64,000 bases of DNA from Amycolatopsis sp. EV170708-02-1 (GTDB taxonomy: Bacteria > Actinomycetota > Actinomycetes > Mycobacteriales > Pseudonocardiaceae), in assembly GCF_022479115.1 (NCBI RefSeq), contig NZ_CP092497.1:4650001-4714000 (forward strand), in the 5' to 3' direction. Position numbers and translations under genes: made by a program. Position 1 is the stretch's first letter; each line of letters starts with the position of its first letter. Below, in pieces: positions 1 through 7,110 of this stretch. The notes below the pieces were generated by a model. It was not told the origin of the DNA and made no database searches. It saw only the letters and a list, made by a program, of their open reading frames with translations.

Positions 1-756
1 CTTCTTCATCGACTTGCCGATGTGCTCGGCCATATGCCGGTAGCCGCCGGGGCCGCCGCCCAGATGCGAGCCGAGGAACGGCCCGACGGTCGACCAGCGG
101 ATGCCGAGCGAGTTCGTCATCACGGCGTCCAGTTCGGACGGTGACACGACACCCTGTTCCACCAGGTAGATCGCCTCACGGCTCAGCGCGTTCTGCAGCC
201 GGTTGCCGACGAAGCCGGGGATCTCCTTGCGTTCCACCACCGGGGTGCGGCCGGCGAGCCGGTAGAACTCCACGGCCCGCTCGACCGACTCGGCACTGGT
301 GCGCTCACCGGGCACGACCTCGACGAGCGGGATCAGGTGCGGCGGGTTGAACGGGTGTCCGATGAGGACTCGCGACGCGTCGTCGAGGTCCGTTGTGAAC
401 GCCGTCGAGGGGATCGCGGACGACGAGCTGAGCAGCAGCGCGTGAGACGGTGCTTCGCGGACCAGCGTCGCGAACAGGTCCTTTTTGAACTCGACGTTCT
501 CGGGCCCGTTCTCCTGCACGACATCCGCGTTCCGGACGGCTTCGGCCACATCTGTGGCGAGGTGGACGCGAGGCGCGAGGTCCGCGACGGTCCGGCCGAG
601 ATGCGGGGCGAACGCCTCCAGCGCGTCCGCGACGGCGTCGGCGAGGTCCGGCCGCGGATCCGAGACCTGGACCTCCATGCCGTGCGCGGCGAACAGCGCC
701 GTCCACGACAGGCCGATGGTGCCCGCGCCGATCACGGCGGCGGTGCGGAAGGTCAT
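1..756 (-). CDS. 3-hydroxyacyl-CoA dehydrogenase-family NAD-dependent dehydrogenase, 3' end cut by window edge
   Basis: Reading from ATG at 756 gives 252 residues before the window ends; family members run to about 320, so roughly 65-70 C-terminal residues are missing. The N-terminus has a Rossmann GAGTIG loop (about residues 10-15), and the middle has the GHPFNPPHLIPLVEVV stretch typical of 3-hydroxyacyl-CoA, L-gulonate and L-carnitine dehydrogenases. The start overlaps the stop of the acetoacetate decarboxylase gene by ATGA, and GAAGGGAG lies 8 bases upstream. It is the fourth gene of a minus-strand operon with a CaiB-type transferase and a crotonase, so it probably oxidises a 3-hydroxy acid or its CoA ester with NAD. 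The substrate is unknown; carnitine dehydrogenase is one option. Confidence 0.85.
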   Translation of the reverse strand, partial: MTFRTAAVIGAGTIGLSWTALFAAHGMEVQVSDPRPDLADAVADALEAFAPHLGRTVADLAPRVHLATDVAEAVRNADVVQENGPENVEFKKDLFATLVREAPSHALLLSSSSAIPSTAFTTDLDDASRVLIGHPFNPPHLIPLVEVVPGERTSAESVERAVEFYRLAGRTPVVERKEIPGFVGNRLQNALSREAIYLVEQGVVSPSELDAVMTNSLGIRWSTVGPFLGSHLGGGPGGYRHMAEHIGKSMKK

Positions 757-1499
757 GACCGTGCTCCCTTCAAGTAGTCGAAGACCGGCTTGACCGGGGC
801 GAGCGTCAGGTCGGTGAGGATGTGGCTCGCGGAAACGACCTCCAGCACCGGGAGATCGGCGAGCGGGGCCAGGACATGCTGGAACAGTTGCAGCCGCGCC
901 GGCCCGGTCCACGCTTCCTTGACCACCACGTCGGTGATCTCGGTGCGGACCAGCTCGAACACCCGCGGCGAACCGTCGTAGTCCGGGATGGTCTTGAGCA
1001 TGAACGTCGGCACGGTGATCTGTGCCTCGGCCTCGGCCACGTCCAGCCGGTGGTGCTTGTAACCCATGGTCGCGGTGGCGACGCGCTGGCTGCCGTAGTC
1101 GAGTGTGCCGACGAGCGCGCCGTTCTCGGTGAACAGCTTCGGCGAGCCGATGGTCTTCGGATAGGCGCTGATCTCGCGGCCGGACGCGGTGGCCGGGAAG
1201 TTGTCGAGGTACATCGCGTGCAGGTACTCGCCGCGTTCGCCCTCGAAGCTCACCGGGATCGCTTGCCCGGACTCGGTGTACGGCCCGTATCCGCTGACGT
1301 CGCCCATCTTCATCACCTCGAACCGCACCAGCGGCTCGCCGATCTCCAGCGGCTCCGGCACGACGGCGCGCAGGGCGTCGGCGTCGGTGCGGTAGACGAT
1401 GTTCAGGTACTCCCGGTCGGTGAACCGCGGCACCACCGGCGCGTACGCGGGGTTCGCGAGCGGCGTGGTCACATGCCGGAGAACGTCTTGCTGCTTCAT
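753..1499 (-). CDS. adc: acetoacetate decarboxylase family protein
   Basis: 248 residues, the usual ADC length. As recalled from the clostridial enzyme, the match is close throughout. Arg29, Glu61, Glu76 and the Schiff-base Lys115 (SAYPK) all fall at the clostridial numbers, with YTESGQAIPVSF and ATMGYKH conserved. The reaction would be decarboxylation of a 3-keto acid to a ketone plus CO2 through a lysine imine. Residue 116, a second lysine in the clostridial enzyme, is threonine here, so rate or substrate may differ. The gene starts one base after the crotonase stop, with GGAGAG 5 bases before ATG, and overlaps the downstream dehydrogenase start. Confidence 0.92.
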   Translation of the reverse strand: MKQQDVLRHVTTPLANPAYAPVVPRFTDREYLNIVYRTDADALRAVVPEPLEIGEPLVRFEVMKMGDVSGYGPYTESGQAIPVSFEGERGEYLHAMYLDNFPATASGREISAYPKTIGSPKLFTENGALVGTLDYGSQRVATATMGYKHHRLDVAEAEAQITVPTFMLKTIPDYDGSPRVFELVRTEITDVVVKEAWTGPARLQLFQHVLAPLADLPVLEVVSASHILTDLTLAPVKPVFDYLKGARS

Positions 1500-1500
1500 G

Positions 1501-2268
1501 TCACTCTCCAGTCCACTGTGGAGCGCGGCGCTCGGCGAAGGCCTGCATGCCTTCGCGGACGTCGGCCGACTTCATCAGCTCCGTCAGCTCCGAACGCTGG
1601 GTGGCAAACGCTTGCGCCTCGGGGACGCCGTCCGCCGCGCGGACGATCTTCTTGACCAGTGCGAGCGCCAGGGGAGCGTTGGCGGCGATCCGCTCGGCCA
1701 GTTGCAGGGCGACCGCGGTGGCCTCGCCGGTGGGGACGACCCGGTTCACCAGGCCCAGCTCTCCCGCGCGTTCGGCGCCGAGAGGCTCGCCGGTGAGCAG
1801 GAACTCCATCGCCAGGTGATGCGGGATCCGCTTCGGCAGCCGGATCACACCACCGCCGGCGGCGATCAGCCCGCGTTTCACCTCGGGCAGCCCGAACTTC
1901 GCGTCCTCGGCGGCGACGATCAGGTCGCAGCCCAGCGCCAGTTCGAATCCGCCGCCCATGGCCCAGCCTTCGACGGCCGCGATCAGCGGTTTCGACAGTT
2001 CGGCTTCGGTCAGCCCGCCGAACCCGCGGCCGGGGATCTCGGGCGACTCGCCCTTCAGGGCCGCTTTGAGGTCCATGCCGGCGCTGAACGAACCGTCCGC
2101 GCCGGTCAGGACTCCGGCCCGCAGCGTGGGATCGGATTCCAAGAGGTCCAATGCTTCGGCCAGGCCTGCCGCGACGGCGGCGTTCACCGCGTTGCGGGCC
2201 CGCGGCCGGTCGATCGTGATCAGCAGCGTGCCGCCGACCCGTTCCGTGCGTACTTCGTCGGTGCTCAT
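1501..2268 (-). CDS. enoyl-CoA hydratase/isomerase (crotonase family, CaiD-like)
   Basis: 255 residues with the crotonase fold. The oxyanion-hole segments are FSAGMDLKA (about 60-68) and MGGGFELALGCDL, followed by AKFGLPEVKRGL with the usual catalytic-region Glu. The likely reaction is hydration, dehydration or isomerisation of an acyl-CoA. Its place directly after a CaiB-type CoA-transferase recalls the carnitinyl-CoA dehydratase CaiD, but the substrate cannot be assigned. ATG at 2268 is preceded by GAGGAAG, which overlaps the upstream stop codon, so the genes are translationally close. Confidence 0.9.
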   Translation of the reverse strand: MSTDEVRTERVGGTLLITIDRPRARNAVNAAVAAGLAEALDLLESDPTLRAGVLTGADGSFSAGMDLKAALKGESPEIPGRGFGGLTEAELSKPLIAAVEGWAMGGGFELALGCDLIVAAEDAKFGLPEVKRGLIAAGGGVIRLPKRIPHHLAMEFLLTGEPLGAERAGELGLVNRVVPTGEATAVALQLAERIAANAPLALALVKKIVRAADGVPEAQAFATQRSELTELMKSADVREGMQAFAERRAPQWTGE

Positions 2269-2277
2269 GGTTCTTCC

Positions 2278-3435
2278 TCAGCGAATGGTGGCGAGTTCAC
2301 GCAGGACGTCTTCGGTGTCCTGGCCCGGCAGGGGAGCCAGGCGCCGGACGGAGCCGGGGGTCCGGGAGAACTTCACCGGGATGCCGATGGTGCGGATCGA
2401 GCCCTCGCTCGGGTGCTCGACGACGTCGAGCAGGTGACCGTCGCGGACGTATTCGTCGTCCTGCGCGTGGTCGAGTTCGAGGACCGGGGCCATCGGGATG
2501 CTGTGCTTCGCGCAGACCTCGGTCCACTCCTCGGTGGTCAGCGCCGGGGCGCATTCGGCGATCATCGCGGCCAGCGCCTCGTGGTCGGCGCCGTCGATCG
2601 CGTCGCCGTTGACCCGCGGGTCCTCGGCCAGTTCCGGCCGCCCGGCGGCGTGGAAGAAGTCGCGGAAGTTCTGCGGGTTGTACGGGATCACGCAGGCCAT
2701 GCCGTCCTTGGTGTGCACCGCCTGGTGGCCGGGATTCATCGACGGGCCGAAGCCGGTCGGGCCTTCCGCGGGCTCGAAGACGTGCCCGGCGAGATGCTCG
2801 ACGAGGTTGAACGCGATCAGCGTGTCGGTCATCGGGATCTCGACCCGCTGACCCTCGCCGGTCCGGTCGCGGTGCACCAGCGCGGCGAGCACGGTGTAGG
2901 CGATGGTCAGGGAGGAGACCTTGTCGCCGATGATCGTCGGCAGGTAGACCGGCTTGCCGAGCGCGCGGTTCGCGACGTCGACCAGGCCGGACGACGCCTG
3001 CACCGTCTCGTCGTAGGCGGCGTGACCCGCGCGGTCGGAGTCGCCGCGGAAACCCTGCGCGTGGGCGTAGACCAGGCCCGGATTGCGCGCGGCGAGATCG
3101 GCGTAGTCCATGCCGAGCCTGCTCAGCGCGCCGGGACGCATGTTGGTGATCAGCACGTCGGCGGTGTCGATCAGCTTGAGCGCCTGCTCGCGTTCCTCCT
3201 CGTCCTTGAGGTTGAGGGCGACGCTGCGCTTGTTGCGGTTCACGTTTAGGTTGAGCGCGGTCATCCCCGGCGTCGTCCGGAACTTGCCCACCCGCACGGT
3301 GTCGGCGGGGGACTCGATCTTGATCACGTCGGCGCCGAGGTCGCCGAGGATCTGCGCGGCGTACGGGCCCATGACGACCGTCGAGAGGTCGATCACGCGA
3401 ACGCCGTCCAGTGGTCCGGTGGCGGTGTGAGTCAT
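2278..3435 (-). CDS. CaiB/BaiF family III CoA-transferase
   Basis: 385 residues from ATG at 3435, which has GAAGGGAAG just upstream; an 11-codon longer reading lacks such a site. Family III features are GVRVIDLSTVVMGPYAAQILGDLGADVIKIE at the N-terminus, then NLNVNKRS-like and KDEEEREQALKL segments (NRNKRSVALNLKDEEE). The enzyme would move CoA between carboxylic acids, activating the substrate of the crotonase and dehydrogenase encoded next. It is the first gene of the operon, which begins just downstream of the LysR gene and a perfect inverted repeat at 3515-3545. Confidence 0.92.
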   Translation of the reverse strand: MTHTATGPLDGVRVIDLSTVVMGPYAAQILGDLGADVIKIESPADTVRVGKFRTTPGMTALNLNVNRNKRSVALNLKDEEEREQALKLIDTADVLITNMRPGALSRLGMDYADLAARNPGLVYAHAQGFRGDSDRAGHAAYDETVQASSGLVDVANRALGKPVYLPTIIGDKVSSLTIAYTVLAALVHRDRTGEGQRVEIPMTDTLIAFNLVEHLAGHVFEPAEGPTGFGPSMNPGHQAVHTKDGMACVIPYNPQNFRDFFHAAGRPELAEDPRVNGDAIDGADHEALAAMIAECAPALTTEEWTEVCAKHSIPMAPVLELDHAQDDEYVRDGHLLDVVEHPSEGSIRTIGIPVKFSRTPGSVRRLAPLPGQDTEDVLRELATIR

Positions 3436-3514
3436 TTTGCTTCCCTTCGCCGTTGTTCGCTCTACCACCGAAGTTAGGCGCGAATTGCGGTCAAGGGAAT
3501 GATCAAGAAAAGCG

Positions 3515-3545
3515 GAATGGTATGACCGTGGTGGTCATACCATTC
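3515..3545. promoter_or_regulatory. perfect 13-bp inverted repeat between LysR gene and CoA-transferase operon
   Basis: Arms gaatggtatgacc (3515-3527) and ggtcataccattc (3533-3545) are separated by 5 bases. The site lies 1 base past the LysR stop codon and 80 bases before the operon start, with no T tract. It fits an operator for the LysR regulator better than an intrinsic terminator, though it could serve both roles. Confidence 0.6.
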
Positions 3546-3546
3546 T

Positions 3547-4455
3547 TCAGGTGGAAAGCGGTTCGGCGAAGATCTCGCGCACCCCGGCCACCAGTTCGGC
3601 GAGGTCGCCCTCCTCGGCGCGGTCGCGCCGCCAGACCAAGGCGGTCTCCAGCTGGGGGCGGAAATCCGCGAACGGCAGGATGGTCGCGCCGTCGACCAGG
3701 AACAGATGCATCGGGCTGGCCGGATCGAGCATCGTGATCGAGAACGAGGACCCGTTCGCCACCAGTTCGGAAATGCCCGAATACTCGGTTCCGCCGACTT
3801 TGAGCCTTTTCCTGATGCCCGAGTTCGACAATTTCCGGTCCATATCGTCCGAATAGGCCGGAATGCTCTCCGACGCCGACGGGATATAGGACAGATCACT
3901 CAATTCGGCGATGTCCACCGTTTCCCGTCCGGCGAACCGGGCGGCCGGGACGACTGCCCCGAGCCGCTCCACCTGCACCGGGACGATCTCCAGCGCGGGA
4001 TCGGTCACCGGCATCCGGACCAGCGACAACGCCAGCTTCCCCTCGTGCACCGCGGCGACCAGATCGGGTGTCGTACCCGGCCAGCGCTTGAGCTCGAAGT
4101 GGTCGCGACAGCGCTCTTCGAGCCGTTTGACCCGTTCGCGCAGGGCCGGGTGCACGCCGGCGGGGATGCCGACGAACACGGTGCTCCGCCGGGGTTTCAC
4201 CGCTTCCCGCAGCCGCCAGGGGATCGCGTTGACCTGTTCGAGGACGTCCCGCGCGATGGGCAGCAGCGCGGCACCCGCCGCGGTGAGCGTGACGTGGTGG
4301 GTGCTGCGGTCGAACAGCTTGTGGCCCAGCTCGTGTTCGAGGTCCTTGATGCGCTGGCTCAGCGGGGAGGCGGCCATGTGCAGTCTGCGGGCCGCCTGGG
4401 AGAAGTTCAGTTCCTCGGCGACGGCCACGAAATACCGCAGGTGCAACATCTCCAC
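3547..4455 (-). CDS. LysR-family transcriptional regulator
   Basis: 302 residues. The N-terminal winged helix reads MLHLRYFVAVAEELNFSQAARRLHMAASPLSQRIKDLE, with the usual Q-A-A-x2-L-x7-S recognition pattern, followed by an inducer-binding domain (about 90-295). GTG at 4455 is chosen because AGGG lies 7 bases upstream; an in-frame ATG two codons later is possible. The gene starts 4 bases after the histidine kinase stop, yet its more likely target is the catabolic operon immediately downstream, whose promoter region holds a 13-bp inverted repeat. Confidence 0.92.
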   Translation of the reverse strand: MEMLHLRYFVAVAEELNFSQAARRLHMAASPLSQRIKDLEHELGHKLFDRSTHHVTLTAAGAALLPIARDVLEQVNAIPWRLREAVKPRRSTVFVGIPAGVHPALRERVKRLEERCRDHFELKRWPGTTPDLVAAVHEGKLALSLVRMPVTDPALEIVPVQVERLGAVVPAARFAGRETVDIAELSDLSYIPSASESIPAYSDDMDRKLSNSGIRKRLKVGGTEYSGISELVANGSSFSITMLDPASPMHLFLVDGATILPFADFRPQLETALVWRRDRAEEGDLAELVAGVREIFAEPLST

Positions 4456-4459
4456 GTGA

Positions 4460-5809
4460 TCACCCTAACCGGAACGCCACGGTGAACGCGGCTCCGCCTT
4501 CCGGCGCCGGGCCCGCCGTCACCGTGCCGCCCATGCGGGTGACCAGGCCGTGCGCCAGCGCGAGCCCGATACCCGAGCCGACCGGGCGGCGGTCGCGGTA
4601 GCGCCGGTTCAGCACCCCGCGCTCGAACGCGACCGGGTAGTCCTCCGGCGCGAGGCCGGGCCCGCCGTCGCGCACCGCCAGCCGGGCTTGGCCGCCGTCC
4701 GCGACCAGCGAGAACACGATCGGCGCACCCGCCGGGGTCACGCGCAGCGCGTTCTCGGCCAGTCCGTCGACGACCTGGCGGAGCCGCCGCGGATCGGCGA
4801 TCACCGGCACCTCGCCGGGCGGCCGCTCGACCACGAGCGTGACGTCCTGCCGCGCGCACCGCAGCCGCCAGACGTCCGCGCATTCGTCGACCAGCGCGGC
4901 GAGATCGAGACGCGCCGGGTCGAGGCGGAACTCGTCCGCGCCCAGCCGCGCCAGCTCCAGCAGGTCGCTGACCAGGCGTTCCAGCCGTCCGGCCTCGCGA
5001 TGGATGGTCTGCCCGGCGCGGCGCGCGTCCTCGCCTTCGGCCACGCCGTCACCGATCGCCTCGGCGAACCCGGTGACCGCGGTCAGCGGCGTCCGCAGTT
5101 CGTGAGACACCGAAAGCAGGAACTCGCGCTGCCGCGCCTCGCTGTACTGCAGGGCGTCGGCCAGTTCGTTGACCGATTTCGCCACGTCCGCGACCTCGGA
5201 CGGGCCTTCCACCGGAACGCGCAGGTCACGGCGCCCGGCGCGCATCCCGCCCGCCACCGACGCGACCCGGCGCAACGGCCGCGACAGCATCCGGCTCAGC
5301 ACCAGCCCGGCGATCGCCGCGACCGCCAGCCCGGCGCCGAGCGCGAGCACGATGTTGCGCACCAGCGTCCGGCCGCGTGCCTCGCCGATCTCCGTCGACT
5401 GGACCAGCGCGAACGCGGCACCTCTCGTGCCCACCGTGCGGGCTTCGACCAGGTACTCCCGGCCCTCCACCGTCACCGTGCCCGAGCGGGCGAACCCGGT
5501 TTCGGTGGCGGCGATCGCCGCGTCGGTCCCGGCGCCGCCGAGTGTCCCGTTCGGACGGCGGACGACGACGTCGATCCCTTGCCCGCGAACGACTTCGGCG
5601 ACCTTGCCGACGTTGAGCCGGTTGCCGATCCCGGTCTCGTCGAGCTGGCTCGCGACCACGTCGGCCTGCGCCGAGAGCGACTGCCGGAGCACGTCGGTGC
5701 CGGTGGTGCGGATGAGCCGCGCCGCGACCAGCCCGGCGACCACCACCGCGACCGCGGCGATCGCGAGGCACACCACGGTGATCCGCAGCGCGAGTGACGT
5801 CCGGTTCAT
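4460..5809 (-). CDS. sensor histidine kinase with HAMP domain
   Basis: 449 residues. Membrane segments at about 8-33 and 151-173 flank an extracytoplasmic sensor region. A HAMP linker (about 174-226) leads to the HisKA box LLSVSHELRTPLTAV with phospho-acceptor His236. The HATPase domain follows with N box NALRVTP and G boxes DGGPGL and GSGIGLALA. It autophosphorylates and passes phosphate to the response regulator encoded just upstream, whose stop overlaps this start by ATGA. The signal sensed is not visible from sequence. Confidence 0.95.
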   Translation of the reverse strand: MNRTSLALRITVVCLAIAAVAVVVAGLVAARLIRTTGTDVLRQSLSAQADVVASQLDETGIGNRLNVGKVAEVVRGQGIDVVVRRPNGTLGGAGTDAAIAATETGFARSGTVTVEGREYLVEARTVGTRGAAFALVQSTEIGEARGRTLVRNIVLALGAGLAVAAIAGLVLSRMLSRPLRRVASVAGGMRAGRRDLRVPVEGPSEVADVAKSVNELADALQYSEARQREFLLSVSHELRTPLTAVTGFAEAIGDGVAEGEDARRAGQTIHREAGRLERLVSDLLELARLGADEFRLDPARLDLAALVDECADVWRLRCARQDVTLVVERPPGEVPVIADPRRLRQVVDGLAENALRVTPAGAPIVFSLVADGGQARLAVRDGGPGLAPEDYPVAFERGVLNRRYRDRRPVGSGIGLALAHGLVTRMGGTVTAGPAPEGGAAFTVAFRLG

Positions 5810-6495
5810 CCGGCGTCCGCCGCGTAGCCGATCCCGCGGACCGTCCTGATCGGACTGTGCTCGCCCAGTTTCCCGCGCAGCTGGGCGATGTGGACGTCGA
5901 CGGTCCGCGTGCCCGCCGACGCCGCGTAACCCCAGACGGAGCTGAGCAGCTGTTCGCGGCTGAACACCTGGCCGGGCCGTCGCGCCAGATGGGTCAGCAG
6001 ATCGAATTCGGTCGATGTCAGCGCGATCTCGGTGCCGCCCGCCCAGGCACGACGCTGGGTGACATCGACCCGGACGTCGCCCGCGGTGTAGGTCTCGGCG
6101 GGCGACGGCGCTCCGGCGGCACGGCGCAGCACGGTCCGGACCCGCGCCGAGAGTTCACGCGGGCTGAACGGTTTCGTCAGATAGTCGTCCGCGCCGATCT
6201 CCAGGCCCAGCAAGCGGTCCAGTTCGTCGTCGCGCGCGGTCACGAACAGCACGGGCGTCCAGTCGCCGTCCGCGCGCAGGGCGCGGCAGATCTCGATACC
6301 GTCCATTCCGGACAGTCCGATGTCGAGCACGATCGCGACCGGGCGCAGCCGCCGGATCGTGGCCAGTGCCGCGCCGCCGTCCGCCTCCACGTGCACGCCG
6401 AACCCGTCCCGCCGCAGGTACAGCGAGGCGAGCTCGGCGATCGCGGGGTCGTCCTCGACGACCAGCACCAGCCCGCGTCCCGGTTGTGTCGTCAC
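5806..6495 (-). CDS. OmpR/PhoB-family response regulator
   Basis: 229 residues. The receiver domain has acidic pair Glu14-Asp15-Asp16, phospho-acceptor Asp58 (VLDIG) and Lys108 (YLTKPF). A C-terminal winged helix (about 130-227) contains the ALTSTEFDLLTHLARRPGQVFSREQLL-type helices and the GTRTVDVHIAQLRGKLG recognition region. It is co-transcribed with the kinase downstream through a 4-base overlap. Targets are unknown; the lipoprotein and secreted-protein genes on the same strand upstream are candidates. Confidence 0.96.
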   Translation of the reverse strand: MTTQPGRGLVLVVEDDPAIAELASLYLRRDGFGVHVEADGGAALATIRRLRPVAIVLDIGLSGMDGIEICRALRADGDWTPVLFVTARDDELDRLLGLEIGADDYLTKPFSPRELSARVRTVLRRAAGAPSPAETYTAGDVRVDVTQRRAWAGGTEIALTSTEFDLLTHLARRPGQVFSREQLLSSVWGYAASAGTRTVDVHIAQLRGKLGEHSPIRTVRGIGYAADAG

Positions 6496-6507
6496 CGGCC
6501 GATCCTG

Positions 6508-6672
6508 TCACGGGGCCGGGTCGCCGGCCATGTCCTGCTCGATCGAGTCGAGGGTGTGCTGGACGTCGCTCAGCTGCCCCGGCGCCGGGCTCGACGCGGG
6601 CTCGTCGTCGGAACACGCGGCCGTGCCGAACAGCGCGAGCGCGGTGAAACCGGCGGCCAGGAGGCGTTTCAC
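6508..6672 (-). CDS. small lipoprotein
   Basis: 54 residues from GTG at 6672. Signal peptide VKRLLAAGFTALALFGTAAC ends in a lipobox-like GTAAC with the modifiable Cys20, followed by an acidic Ser/Pro tail. The start overlaps the stop of the upstream secreted-protein gene (GTGA), which supports the short reading over a longer one in this frame. It would be anchored to the outer face of the membrane. No domain is recognised; linkage to the two-component system is only positional. Confidence 0.7.
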   Translation of the reverse strand: MKRLLAAGFTALALFGTAACSDDEPASSPAPGQLSDVQHTLDSIEQDMAGDPAP

Positions 6673-7037
6673 TTGCCCGCCTTGCAGTGCGCGGCGGCGA
6701 ACGCGTCGAGCTTCTGCTTCGCCGCGGTGAGTTCGGGAAGCCGCCCGTTGCGTTTGTCGGCGCGCTTCTGGAGCCTGTCGGCGGTGTCGTTGTGGCCCTT
6801 CTTGCGCTGGCCTTCGGCCCTGGCCTTGAGGTTCGCCACCGAGCCGCGGACCTCGGGGCCGCCGTTGATGCGTTCGGTGAGCTTCGTGGTGCGCTGGGTG
6901 AGCTTGGGCAGCCATTCGGCGCACAGCGTCTGGGACTCTTCGGGGCTCAGGGTGATCGGTGCCTGGGCCGAGGCTGCGGGGGCGAGAGCGACGAGGCCGG
7001 CCGCGGTGAGGCAGACGGCGATGGTGTGTTTCAGCAT
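6669..7037 (-). CDS. small secreted helical protein of unknown function
   Basis: 122 residues from ATG at 7037, chosen because a clean signal peptide begins there (MLKHTIAVCLTAAGLVALAPAASAQA). The mature part is Lys/Arg-rich and predicted helical, with two cysteines (CAEWLP near the start, AAHCKAGK at the end) that may pair. No family is recognised. It precedes the lipoprotein gene with a 4-base overlap, so the two extracytoplasmic proteins are probably made together. The divergent peptidase gene starts 73 bases away. Confidence 0.7.
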   Translation of the reverse strand: MLKHTIAVCLTAAGLVALAPAASAQAPITLSPEESQTLCAEWLPKLTQRTTKLTERINGGPEVRGSVANLKARAEGQRKKGHNDTADRLQKRADKRNGRLPELTAAKQKLDAFAAAHCKAGK

Positions 7038-7110
7038 GCGAAGAGCGTGGCGCGGCCGGATACGAGGAATGTGGGGGAAATGTTCGGGTTTTGTAAGCGA
7101 TACTCGGACG

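Noticed and set aside
1399..3249. 616-codon plus-strand frame
   Set aside because: Antisense to the crotonase and CoA-transferase genes, with low-complexity Arg/Gly/Asp composition typical of high-GC shadow frames.
5794..7110. 1049-codon open frame on the plus strand leading into the S15 peptidase
   Set aside because: The first 440 codons lie antisense to the response regulator and the two small exported-protein genes. A signal peptide begins exactly at ATG 7111, so only the part from 7111 is real.
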